64,000 nt of DNA from Mactra quadrangularis (Eukaryota > Mollusca > Bivalvia > Venerida > Mactridae): positions 39,121,570 through 39,185,569 of the forward strand of contig CM046294.1 of the NCBI GenBank assembly GCA_025267735.1. Reading direction: 5' to 3'. The number at the start of each line of letters is the position of its first letter. Position 1 is the first letter of the stretch. This document shows positions 32,876 through 43,701 of this stretch, piece by piece. A model generated the notes under the pieces. That model did no database searches. It worked only from the letters and a program-made list of their open reading frames with translations, and had not been told where the DNA came from. The position numbers and the translations under genes are program-made.

Positions 32876-33152
32876 CAGGGGCGAATCCAGGATTTTTTCT
32901 AGGGGGGGGCGAACATTTTCTAGGGGGGGAGGTCAAAACTTTTAAACCAATACCACATTATACACTTTTTGCAGACAAATACATTTGATTAATAAAAACT
33001 GCATAACATTTAAATCTATGGTAAGCACCGAGAAAAATTGCTTTATGCAACTTTCAAATGATTTACAGTAAAAAAATACACTGATGGACATGTGCATTTT
33101 TGAAATTCCAGGGGGTCCGGACTGCCCTGAACCCCTGCTAGATCCGCCTATG
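32876..33152 (+). mobile_element. MITE with a GGATCCAGG-type tip, complete
   Basis: Starts CAGGGGCGAATCCAGGATTT and ends with GATCCGCCTATG, whose complement CATAGGCGGATC matches the start imperfectly. It has runs of G after CTAG near the left end and GGGGGTCCGGAC near the right. 277 bp. A partial relative is at 12765-12899. Confidence 0.65.
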
Positions 33153-33779
33153 AAATGAACATGAAAACAATTGTTGTATGCATAGCCATTTAATGCTAGT
33201 TCAAATTACGTCTAAAATATTTGTCTTGAACTATACACTATCCTACTTGCTCAGCTGTAACAAGTTGAGTTAACTCGGATATGATTAGAACTAACACGAT
33301 TCTGGCTATCTAATGACTACCAGCTAAATGGCATAACCACTCAACCATGCCTGCTGAAAGTACTTTTAATTATGTATTACAAACCGTAACAGTTATACTC
33401 GTGTATATTAAACAAATTAAACATCGCACAAAAAAACATCTTCGGATAAATTTAAAATGTGTATTTGCCAATACATAATATTTTGAAAGATATTTTTTTC
33501 TTATATGAATGCAATTTTTTGTTGTTGATAATTTATTTAGCAATACAATGTTAACTTCCTAGAGAAATGTTAATTTTTTTCCTTCAAAATATACCGCAAG
33601 TTGATTGTAAACTTAGTGTTAACCGTTGTGAGAAGTTATTAACCCATCCAGACCCGGAACAAAATATTTAGCTGACATCAAATTACATGTAGACATTTAT
33701 TCATATCATAATGACTATATTAAAAGTATGTATTTTTTAAATATGCAAATCATTGCGTCCTTTATTTCCAAACGCGTTT

Positions 33780-34260
33780 CGATAAAAATATTTTGAATTT
33801 TTCACTCTAGGGATACAATAGTGTGCTTAATATTGTGTTGTAAGAGTCCACAGAAGTTCCAGATAAAAATGTTGTTTCAGGTAATTTGGTGCATTGTCAT
33901 TGTTAATTTTATGGGCATAGCACAACATTATTTGTTCAACTCTGCACCGGTAACCAAATAAGCTTAATGAAATGGTCGTGTCCAATGTGCGCCCGGGAAT
34001 CAAGATTATACATAAATCTAATTTGTTTAATCTGTATGGTTTGTAACTTGTTTCTCAAAATTTGCGTAATACCATTGTACCACACAGAGCAAGCGTAATC
34101 AAAGTGGTATTGAACTAGCGCTGTCACAAGGGTTTTTTTTTATGAAAATTAAGAACATTTTTTTACAATACAACCCTTTTAGTCGAGCATCGGCTTTCTT
34201 AAGAACTGACTCAGCCATTGATTGGAAATACAAAAACTGGTCAATAGTTATACTCCCGGG
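33780..34260 (-). pseudogene. CR1-like LINE reverse transcriptase, C-terminal fragment
   Basis: On the minus strand the frame 34127-33936 reads HFDYACSVWYNGITQILRNK and LIWLPVQS, then after frame changes VEQI, NNDNAPNYLKQHF. The same segments occur in the longer LINE just downstream (DYACSV, LNWLPVEK, SYLHEHF). Multiple frameshifts and stops. An independent, older copy. Confidence 0.75.
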
Positions 34261-34477
34261 ACTTTATGTTGTACTGTTAAAGGTGAAAATACTACACCAA
34301 CATTATGTTGGAGATGTAATAGTTTTTCAACAACAAACTAACCAACCATTAATTCTAATGGAAACAGAACCACAACATTAACGTGTAATGTAAAGGAAAC
34401 ATGAAGGAGCATGTACATGTAAATCTGCACAAATAAATTTACAACTGAGACAAAAGATGTGTCATTGGTTGCATTTT
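34260..34477 (+). pseudogene. Broken Ig-like exon (gene D relic 1)
   Basis: On the plus strand, after the LINE fragment, frames read CTVKGENTTPTLCWRCNSFS, then INSNGNRTTTLTCNVK and, after a frame change, HEGACTCKSAQINLQL and DVSLVAF. The Cys-Trp, LTC and CTC arrangement looks like an Ig domain. It ends at TGCATTTT followed by GTGAGT, a donor in phase 1 as in the receptor genes. At least one stop and two frame changes. The 5' part is lost to the adjoining LINE fragment. Confidence 0.5.
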
Positions 34478-34666
34478 GTGAGTAGACAGATCGTGTTGTT
34501 ACCTTATCACATAATAATAGATAGATAGAGTTTATTCAATAAATGAAAATAACATACATAGCACAAGAATGATTAAAACAGTAAAAACAAATAATATAAA
34601 TAATATTGTATTATATTACATTCATTGTACTAGGACATATTTCCATCTATTAAGGATAGCACAAAA

Positions 34667-34686
34667 AAGGAAATATGAATTTCCTT
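34667..34686. repeat. Hairpin in the LINE 3' untranslated region
   Basis: AAGGAAAT and ATTTCCTT flank a four-base loop. The related LINE end at 19748-19761 has AAGGGC and GCCCTT at the same place, with different bases but preserved pairing. Confidence 0.65.
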
Positions 34687-34870
34687 GTTTCCATTGTGGT
34701 CCTTAAATTTATGAATACATGTCCTAGCAAGGCACACACTAAATTTACTTCCAATTATCATAAAACATTACTAAATACTAAAATAAGTTAAAATAAGGGA
34801 CTATAAGAGATCAAAATTAAGATTATCACAGGCAAACAAAAGGCATGAAATATCACAGAATTTATTACAA

Positions 34871-37800
34871 CTTGGTAAAATAATGTTTTTTTACTAGTTT
34901 TTTAAAAGTTTCAGTATTGGTGGTATGTTTAATTTCAGTTGGTAGCTGGTTCCACAGGTAACAGCCATTGTATACAAATGACTTCTTTCCAAAACCTTTG
35001 ACAGATGGAATTTTAAAACAAGATTCAGAGCTAAATCTAGTGTTATGATTATGAACTGAACTGGCCTGAATAAAATGTTCATGTAAATAAGAAGGAGATA
35101 TATCAATAAATATTTTAAAAACATTGTTTAAAACAATCTGATTTACTCTTTTTTCAACAGGTAACCAATTTAGCTCAACAAAATGATCTTGAGATATGTG
35201 CTGTCTGCAATCTAAGTTAAGAACAAATCTAATAATTTTATTTTGAGTAATTTGGATTCTGTTCTTAAGATGCTGTGAAATACTGAAATATCAGACAGAG
35301 CAAGCATAATCCAAATGGCATTGCAATAGAGACATAACCAAGAGCTTTTTAGCATAAAGTGATAAAAATTTACTTTTTCTGTGTAAAAATTTAAGCCTAG
35401 CATTGACTTTTTTGATAATTGAAACTACCATCATGTCAAAGTTTAAAGACTGGTCCAATAACACACCAAGATATTTAACTGAGTTGGTTGTTTTAAGTTT
35501 TAATCCATTGCAAAAAATATCAAGTTCAGAACATTTCTTTAACCTTGGTTTAGAGCCAAATAAAATAGTTTCTGTTTTCCCAAGGTGTAATGACAATTTA
35601 TTATCAACCAGCCAATTACTCACAGTTTGCATGTCATTGGACAATAGTCTTTCAATTTCAAATTTGCATTTACTGGACACTAAGATGGCAGAATCATCTG
35701 CATACAATAAAAGTTTACTTTTAACAGTACCAGCCATATCATTAATATAAATTAAAAACAATAGAGGTCCTAGTATAGAGCCTTGTGGTACACCACAGGT
35801 TACAGTAGAAGGGGATGACAGAGTATGATTAATGTCAGTGTATTGAACACGACCAGATAGATATGATCTAAACCAATTAACTACATCAATGTTAAAACCT
35901 ATAAGCCCTAATTTGCTTAATAGAATAGAATGATCTACAGTATCAAAGGCCTTCTGTAGATCAAGCAAAGCCATCCCTACATAAAAACCTTTGTCCAACT
36001 TAAACCTGATAAAATCAGTTAAATGCAATAAACATGTATCAGTAGAATATGACGATCTGAACCCAGATTGTAACTTGTATAAAAGATTTTTATCATTTAG
36101 ATACATTTCTACTTGTTCATAAACAATTCTTTCAAAATTTTTTGAAACAATACTTAAAATTGATACTGGTCTGTAATTCGAGACATTAGTTTTATCATTT
36201 TTCTTATATATTGGTACAACCCGGGCAGATTTAAGATCATCAGGTACTACCCCTTGGATTAATGACAAATTGATAATATGAGATAGAGGACAAGCAATGA
36301 CTGAAGCACCATCTTTAATAAAACGACAAGGAATATTATCTAGGCCAGTTGCTTTGCTAGAGCTCAGTCTATTCAAATGTTTAAAACACCATTTTCAGTA
36401 ATTAAGCAAAAAGAGTAACTGTTGAGAACAACACCTTGGTCTCTATAGAATGAAGCCACAAATTCTCTGCCATATTGACCCAATGCAGCCGGTAATTTTG
36501 TAACTAGGACAGAAGCCACTGTGGTGAAAAACTTATTAAAATGGTTTGCAACATCTAATTTGTTGAAACTAATATTATTATCAATATTAAGTGCAATATT
36601 AGAAGTAGATTTGTTATTTTTCTTAGAAGGCATTCCAAGATCTTTGAGAGATTTCCACAAAGATTTTGAATCATTTTGATTATCAATAATAGATTTCTTG
36701 TAATAATCTTTTTTAGCTGAACTAATTTGATATTGTGTAGCATTTCTCAATTGTTTAAATTTATTAAAATTTTCATCAGTTTTATCCTTAATGAAAGTTT
36801 GAAATGCTTTATCCCTATCTTGTATGCCACTTAAAATTTCACTTGTGATCCAGGGTGCTGTTCTCTGTTTGATTCTTAATTCCCTTACTGGGGCAATATT
36901 GTCTATAACATTTAAAAACAAAGACTTAAAATTAGACCATGCTTCATTTACATTATCACTCAAAAGTACGGATGACCAGTCAGTATTTATCAAATTGGCC
37001 AAGAATGAATCTTTTGAGTAATTTTTGAGTGATCTTACTTTGATGTTTTTATGCTTATTTATAGCCTCTTTAGTTACTTTCCTAGTACAGAACACAGCGG
37101 AATGGTCACTTATACCAACATTAAAAACGCCACTCTGTGAAATTTTACATTCATCAGATACTAAAATAAGATCAATAATAGAAGATGATTTATCACAGAT
37201 TCATGTAAAATCAGATATCAATTGAGTAAAACTAAACATATCAATAAAAGACTTAAAAGACTTATTTAAACTATTGCTGGTTGAGTTAGAAACATCAGTG
37301 TTAAAATCACCCAATAAAATACATTCTTTTTCATTAAAACATGAATTTGACAAGCAAAGATTTTCCAATAAATCATAAAAATGCATCTGTTTTGGAGGTC
37401 TATAGAGACAACCACATACAATAGGTTTAGTTTTCTGAAGAAGTAGTTCAATCCAGATAGATTCAAGTTCATTATTATGTAGATTTTCAATAAGATTAAA
37501 AGAAAGGTCATTTCGAATATAAATAAGAACACCGCCTCCATGTCTATTTCTATCATTTCTCACTATGTTGTAATTATCAATTGAAATCTCAGAGTTGAAC
37601 ACACTGTCATCTAACCAAGTTTCAGTCAAACAAATACATGCAGCTTTACATTTGTTGGCTAGTAATCTAATTCCATCAATCTTGGGAAGTAAACTTCTAA
37701 CAATCAAGTGTAGGAAATGGAGACCACGTTTTTCAAAACATCTATATGTATGGTTGTTATCATGTTGATTGTTGGTAGATCTATCTAGACAAGGTCCAGG

Positions 37801-38049
37801 GCATGGATGAATGTCACCACAAAGTAAAAGATAAATAGCTATGCTTTTATTGCTATTAGTTGAAAAAGAATATGAGTTACATGGTGATCTGTACGGATTT
37901 TTATTCACATTTTGATAACTGGTCACAAGATTTTCATATATAACTAATTCATTGTGTGAAAATACTATTTTTGGATCTTTTGAGATTAAGAAATCACCAA
38001 TATCACAATCACTAAACGAATATTCATCATTATTGCTACTTTGAAGCAA
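34871..38049 (-). pseudogene. LINE ORF2: endonuclease and reverse transcriptase, broken
   Basis: About 1060 codons if repaired. In order: GDIHPCPGP near the start; endonuclease with CLTETWLDD, HGGGVLIYIR and LLGDFNTD (38049-37201); a linker (37095-36373); reverse transcriptase (36376-35291) with SSSKATGLDNI, NYRPVSIL, LLDLQKAFDTVDH, GVPQGSILGPLLFLIYINDM and the catalytic YADD; then a C-terminal region to LWNQLPTEIK and a stop near 34871. The breaks are a CGA-to-TGA type stop, one frameshift and a Trp-to-stop change; otherwise most motifs are intact, suggesting fairly recent inactivation. Confidence 0.88.
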
Positions 38050-38150
38050 TCTACAGTTGTTAGAAATATGAATATAAAACTCTTGACAATCTCCATGACT
38101 ACGATGTAAACAAACGTCTTTTAGTGGTGTGATGCCTCCGTTGAAAATAA

Positions 38151-39470
38151 ATGGGTGGGGTGATGTGATAATTTCGTATCAGCTCAGTATGGTTTTCTCA
38201 GTCACATGGATGGATTTATTTTACAGCAAAATGAAATTTACCAATATTAATCAATGTTCTATAACACAAACAGTTCTTCAAGCCCGCATATTTTCATGAA
38301 ATATAATTTTTCTGTACAGGAAGTAAACAAAGATTGTGCCTTGCCAGGGGAGGTAACTGTAAATATAATCGTCAACTATACATTCATTATAGATATATAC
38401 TTTATTCAAGAAAAAGGCAATATGCCTATCATTCTACATTATATATAACAAATTACAATAGTCAATGACTTATAATACAAAACGGTTAAGATATTACAAG
38501 ACGTTATATATCAAAGTAGAGAAAACTGTAATACGTGTAACATTGCATTGTATTTGAAATATAGTAATACCTATGTCGTCACATACACTCCCCATACATA
38601 CGAACCCACACACCCCTACTCCCGCACACCTACACACACGCATACACACACACACAAACAATAACGCATACATGCATACACATACATATACATGACACTG
38701 ATGAACAGGCAGCACAATATATCATAAATATATATAGAATATATGAATTTATACAATCGGGCTCTTGACAAAGTATTTATTTCTTCATTTCAAGACTGTA
38801 AATAATTATCACATTCTCTTTGTTTAAATTGATAAAAATAATTTTGAATTTGCCACACCTTTATTAATCCAAATTTCTGAAAAACTGTATGACTCTTAAA
38901 TATGTTTTACTGCTGTAACCCATGATATTTTATTTCGAATAATTTCCAAATCAGCCATTAACAGATTATAAGCATGTTTTAAATAGGATGTTTCAGGATT
39001 GTTAATAACTCTTAGCCAAAACCTTATAACATTACATAAGCATTAAACGTTACATATATTACAAGTTGGTTTCGAAGTCGATAAGTATCTTTTCAACAGA
39101 AAAACTGTGATCCTTTGCAATGAAATTCTGAAAAAAATATATTTTAGTAACCGATTGTATTCTATTATTGAATAGCTATCTGTAAAATAATAAAAAAAAC
39201 CCGTATTTTTATTTATAGAGAACAAACACTTTTCGAAATATTAAGAATGACTGCTCTGTAAAAATCACGCAACCCTTGGATATTTCTTTAGTATTTCTTG
39301 CACAGTGGTCTCGACAAACATCAAACTACTGAAATCATATGCACGATATATTCAGACGATGCCCTGATCTAATATTAATCTGTATGTTTCTGGTAATATT
39401 TTTTGAATGGATAACCTATACTTTGTAAATCTGGTAATAATACATTTACTATCATGTTTACAATTTACAG
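38151..39470. other. Non-coding stretch with a CA-rich microsatellite
   Basis: Contains a CA-rich, pyrimidine/purine-alternating tract at about 38578-38695 (ACACACAC, CATACATA). The minus-strand frame at 38494-38715 with repeated Cys-Val is this tract translated. No other feature. Confidence 0.7.
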
Positions 39471-39772
39471 ATCCTCCATCGGAACCTAAACTTGAGTTGA
39501 ATGAACATAGTGTTATCGGAGATGTTTCATTTTTGGAAGATACAACGAGGAGTATAACATGTACGACTGAAAGCAAACCATTATCAGATAGATATACATG
39601 GACAGGACTTTCTAAAGTTGATTATTTGAATAAGTCAACACTTAAATTAAATACTTTATAGAGCGGACATCTGCAGGAGAATACGATTGTAGTGTACATA
39701 ACACAATGCATATATCAGATGGAAGTCCAGTTAATGATAGGAACAGTAATACAGTTATTGTTGTTGTACTAT
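39471..39772 (+). pseudogene. Ig-like exon with a one-base frameshift (gene D relic 2)
   Basis: Acceptor TTTACAG and donor ATGTAAGT are intact, entry and exit phases fit the receptor family, and the length (302 nt) is one base off a multiple of three. The first part reads DPPSEPKLELNEH, TRSITCTTES and RYTWTGL. The frame stops at 39659-39661, and the next frame resumes with IERTSAGEYDCSVHN and NTVIVVVL. Thus both core Cys and the Trp are present, split by the frameshift. Same strand as relic 1 and opposite to genes A and B. It resembles the Ig4 exon of gene B in having a DAGYYYC/SAGEYDC strand followed by a long polar loop. Confidence 0.75.
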
Positions 39773-40835
39773 GTAAGTATTTTCAGTTATTTCATGTGCA
39801 AATTGATGCTCCTTGCACATACATGTATTGATCGAGTGAAAGAAAGATGCTTAAATGGCATTGTGTAGTTTATCATCTCTACAACATACACGTCCACGGA
39901 GCACATATTCGTTTGTGTGTCACGTCAAACAGTTTTTACCATGTGCTAACGGTTACATACATTTCGTTCGTTAAGTCTTTAAAGTAACACATTCTCTTAG
40001 ACACAAAATGTTGTTCGATTGACCTATCGACGTAATAACCTCAAATAATAACCAGTATACCCTAGGTTTTTATTTTATTTTATCGCTTGTTTATATTTAA
40101 TTATTCATTCATTGTTTGTGAAATGATATTTAAGTTCACGACAATAACTTTATAACTTGTATAGATTTTATCTACTGTATTCTTTAAATCGCAGGAAGAG
40201 GTAACACTGACTAAGACATAAGAAGGTAATTAACAAATTATACGTATCGATATTTATTATTTTTTTAAGTCGATGGTTAAAACGCCTAATGCCATAGAAT
40301 GCATTTGAAATTCGTCATTTAATAACCTCATATGGTAAACAGTGACATCCACAATTCTTGAAACATTCTGTATTATTTGAGAGAAAAAAAACAATTGACT
40401 GAAGCAAAGACAAATCTTGTCAAATTGCAAAATCGGAGGTAATACATTGGTCAAATAATGTTTCAAATGATTCTCATTCTGAAATGAGTTCTTATTAAAT
40501 TAAAATACTTGCAGCACGCATGGTTGTTTTTTTTATCATAATTATTTGTCAAAACAAATTGGAAAGTCATAGTATAAATACAAAAAATATATATATATTA
40601 TTTTTGTTTCCTGCTTGGACCTGATTCTGACGAACATGGTAAGCACATTACTGATAAATATAAATTCAGTTAATTCATAACTTCAAATATACAAAAATGT
40701 GAAACATTTCTTCATCATAATATCTCGTTTTTTATTGTTTGGTTATACACAAAAAAATGTAATCTTAAGTATCAATAGTTATCACATTAGATTAGGTTTG
40801 TGATCACGTATGTTCGAATGTAATTTAATTGATAA
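39773..40835. other. Non-coding stretch
   Basis: No further exon of the gene D relic was found downstream on the plus strand. Short AT dinucleotide run near 40586. Confidence 0.45.
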
Positions 40836-41082
40836 GCGGTCAGTCAATCTACTCACTCCTCTTTGAAAGGGTAAATCTCTGGATTTAGCTGCTAACCAAC
40901 TACTAAGCGCAGACTTTCGTCAGGGACTGACAACTGCCCTATATAATTAAAAACCATTGGTAGGAGGGAGAATGGCCGTAGAAAAAATAATTTCTTGATC
41001 AAGCTCCACGAAAGTATGCCCCGCCCAGGAATCGAACCCACGACATCTCGATCATGCATGCTACCAACTGAGCTAGCTTGGT
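40836..41082 (-). repeat. tRNA-derived SINE, family 2
   Basis: On the minus strand: CTAGCTCAGTTGGTAGCATG (A box), GTGGGTTCGATTCCTGGGC (B box), body with GGGCAGTTGTCAGTCCCTGA, ending GATTGACTGACC. It matches 14058-14332 and the reverse of 24535-24810. Confidence 0.75.
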
Positions 41083-41509
41083 TCTCATAAGATACATTAT
41101 CTTAGTACCTAAAACGATATAACACAACGAATACCGTCAACACTTTATTCATTACTCATTTGTTATTTTTAAGTTTTTACAGAAAAATAGAAAAATGGTA
41201 AACCTGCCTAATGAAATAGCAAAATAGCAAAAAAGCAAGAAGGTATATTGCCATGTTTAGAGGACATGGACCAAGCAACTATATAGTTTAGTTTTATACA
41301 AAAAGTAACATTGATGTTTTACATGTTAAAACGTTGCAAATGCTTCGTAACCCTCTTCATCATTATTATCAAATGCGTGCAATTATTCGGCTCAAGTCAA
41401 TGCAACGTCTTAACTAGACAAATTAAACCTATTTTTCATACTTGTTAAGGTGAATAACATTTCCAACTGTTGATGCTAGGTTTAATAGTTTTACATATAT
41501 ACAAACCGG

Positions 41510-43701
41510 AGGTGCGGTCAACAATGCGAGCGCTCGAGCAAGCACCTGTCTTGCGAATTCTTAGGCTATTGGTCAACTGCAAGCGCTCGCTCTTAAATCT
41601 AAGATGACGTCAAAAAGCACATTACTGAAAATAGCGGGTGGGGGAACAATTATTTTTGCTGATACATGAGATCTTTCGCATTTTGTATCATATAATATGA
41701 ATCTGTGATACAAATTAATGTACCAAATACAGTACATTTTGTATATTATATGCAGTGCTGCATATTTTATGCGGAACAAGTAACACACTAGTTTGCGTTC
41801 CACTTTTTAGGGATAATTCTTTGAGATAAAAATTTAAATTTTTCCAGCGGCTATCTTTGGTATCTGTTTCTAATGCATATTTCCAATAACATATTAATAC
41901 AATACCCACCAAAAGTTTGGAGACAAAAGAAATTTACTACAATTCTTTAATTTTGATGATTATTTTGTAGAATTATTAGACTTATTTATTTAAGTATGGT
42001 CGTGATAAAATGAAAACACATATCGTTAATGCAGCACATTTATACTACTTAGCATCTGACACCCCAAAGTCTGAAAAAGTATTTTTTTTGTTATAGTGAT
42101 AACCAAAAGCTAAAACAATACTATTTTAAAATAAACCGTTTTCAAATTTTAGGCTTGGAAAGTAAAAATGTATCCAATCTTTTGGTTGGCATTGTATATA
42201 AACTATAAAACAACATCATCTAATTAGACATATTAATAATGATATATTTATTAATAGGTAATCACTGATGAGCCGTAAGGCGAAATATGTTTTAATTAGT
42301 AAAGAAAATAAAATTACTTTGCATGTGAAGTCACTTTTGCTTGATTTTGTTTATATAAGCTTTATTCTCTACGATAGACAGATGGTGTATACAAGAATAC
42401 ATTCATTGTACACTGGAACCTTGCTTAAAGACTATCCCGATCCAAGGACTACTCCGCTAAAAAGACCGGTTTTGAAAAGAACGGATTTTTTGCTCTGTAT
42501 TTAGTCGTATTTAACCCCGAAATTAGGACCACCCCGCTACTCCGTAATACGACCACTTCCTTCTGACAAAACGCTTTAAGTGCGTGCATTTTGACCCCGT
42601 TAAAAAGACCACATAGAATTCGCGAAATTTTCGGCGAGCGACAAGCAGTCTGACTATGGTATATATGTTTTTCACACCTGAGTAGATAATACAAACAAAA
42701 TATATCAATTTGTTAGATAACTTATAATAAAGGGGTATTAACACGCCTGTTTAACTAACAATGTGACACTTGCATATTCTAGGGGTCATTTCCCTACCCA
42801 ATACTGACCATTTAAATTGAATCTATAGAAAATATTTGATAAAACAACTATATATATTACTCGAAAACGGAAGTAGACGCGTCACGTGATGCAAATACAT
42901 TTTTAATGTTAAATTGTTAATGTGGTACAAGTTTTAGTGTTCTGAGAATAGCAAATCCGAAATGGAAGCTCTTGAGAGTAAATTCGACGTAAAGATCAAA
43001 TATGTGTTGCTGCTGGTCTAATCTAAACTCCATTTGTTTTTTCGGCTTACGGAAAAAGCCGAGTGATTACGATTAGAGAGCGTCAGTACCGAATAAAGTC
43101 CGTTATACGATCCGGTAGGCGATATAATTTATGTTGACCGTTTCCGTACGTGATCGCCAATACACGCGTTATATACTGTTGAAAAATAACGAAATTGAAT
43201 TCAATTATTTTTCAAAAATATTATTATTCATGATAAAATTTGAAAATCTTATGCAATGTGAAAACTGTTCTCTTGATAATGACTAATTAGTAAAAGCTCA
43301 TTACACCCGCTAAGCTCATTACACCCACTACGCTTTCAAATGATTCTTTTAAGCAATGACTCTATATATTATGTTATGAAGGGTCCTTGTTTTAAGTTAA
43401 CAAAGTATATGTCAGACAGTCTTTGTACTATGAATTATGCTAGACCAATTTATCCTCTAATAAGACCACCCCGCTAATAAGACCACTTTTTTAAAGAACG
43501 GTCAGTGATCTTAATAGAGAGGTTCCAGTGTATATAGTATTTTAGATCAAGGGGTGTACCTCATATAACTGAAATCAAATAATAGAACAATGTCTAAGCG
43601 AAGCACCTCTCGAGCTGAATCGCGAGCTCTCGCGCGAGCGGTCGCGTTCATAACGAGAGCGCTCGATGTCGCCCCGAGCGCTCGCATTGTTGAACGCACC
43701 T
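41510..43701. mobile_element. 2.2-kb element with 27-bp terminal inverted repeats
   Basis: AGGTGCGGTCAACAATGCGA with CGCTCG (41510-41536) is repeated in reverse at 43675-43701 with one mismatch. Just inside both ends are several copies of palindromic GAGCGCTC-like blocks. No transposase frame. A second inverted-repeat element (42411-43530) lies inside and accounts for half of the length. Superfamily not determined. Confidence 0.7.
42411..43530. mobile_element. Non-autonomous pogo/Tigger-like element, nested
   Basis: Starts CACTGGAACCTTGCTTAAAG and ends with the reverse of CACTGGAACCTCTCTATTAA, flanked by TA on both sides. Blocks like AAGACCACCCCGCTAATAAG recur inside both ends. 1120 bp with no clear transposase. 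The TA flanks and CACTGGAACC tips are typical of pogo-type elements; the assignment is by memory of that family and should be searched. Confidence 0.65.

Larger units (their letters stand above)
34513..38150 (-). mobile_element. CR1/Jockey-group LINE retrotransposon, degenerate
   Basis: Nearly full-length on the minus strand, with the 5' boundary uncertain. Endonuclease and reverse transcriptase form one long reading frame broken by a stop at 37201-37203, a frameshift near 36384 and a Trp-to-stop change at 35291-35293. The 3' untranslated region ends in AATAAACTC and an ATCT repeat (34513-34530). It lies between the two plus-strand Ig relics, so it probably inserted into an intron of the former gene D. 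Confidence 0.85.

Noticed and set aside
36824..37225. Plus-strand open frames across the LINE
   Set aside because: They are antisense shadows of the minus-strand LINE reading frame.
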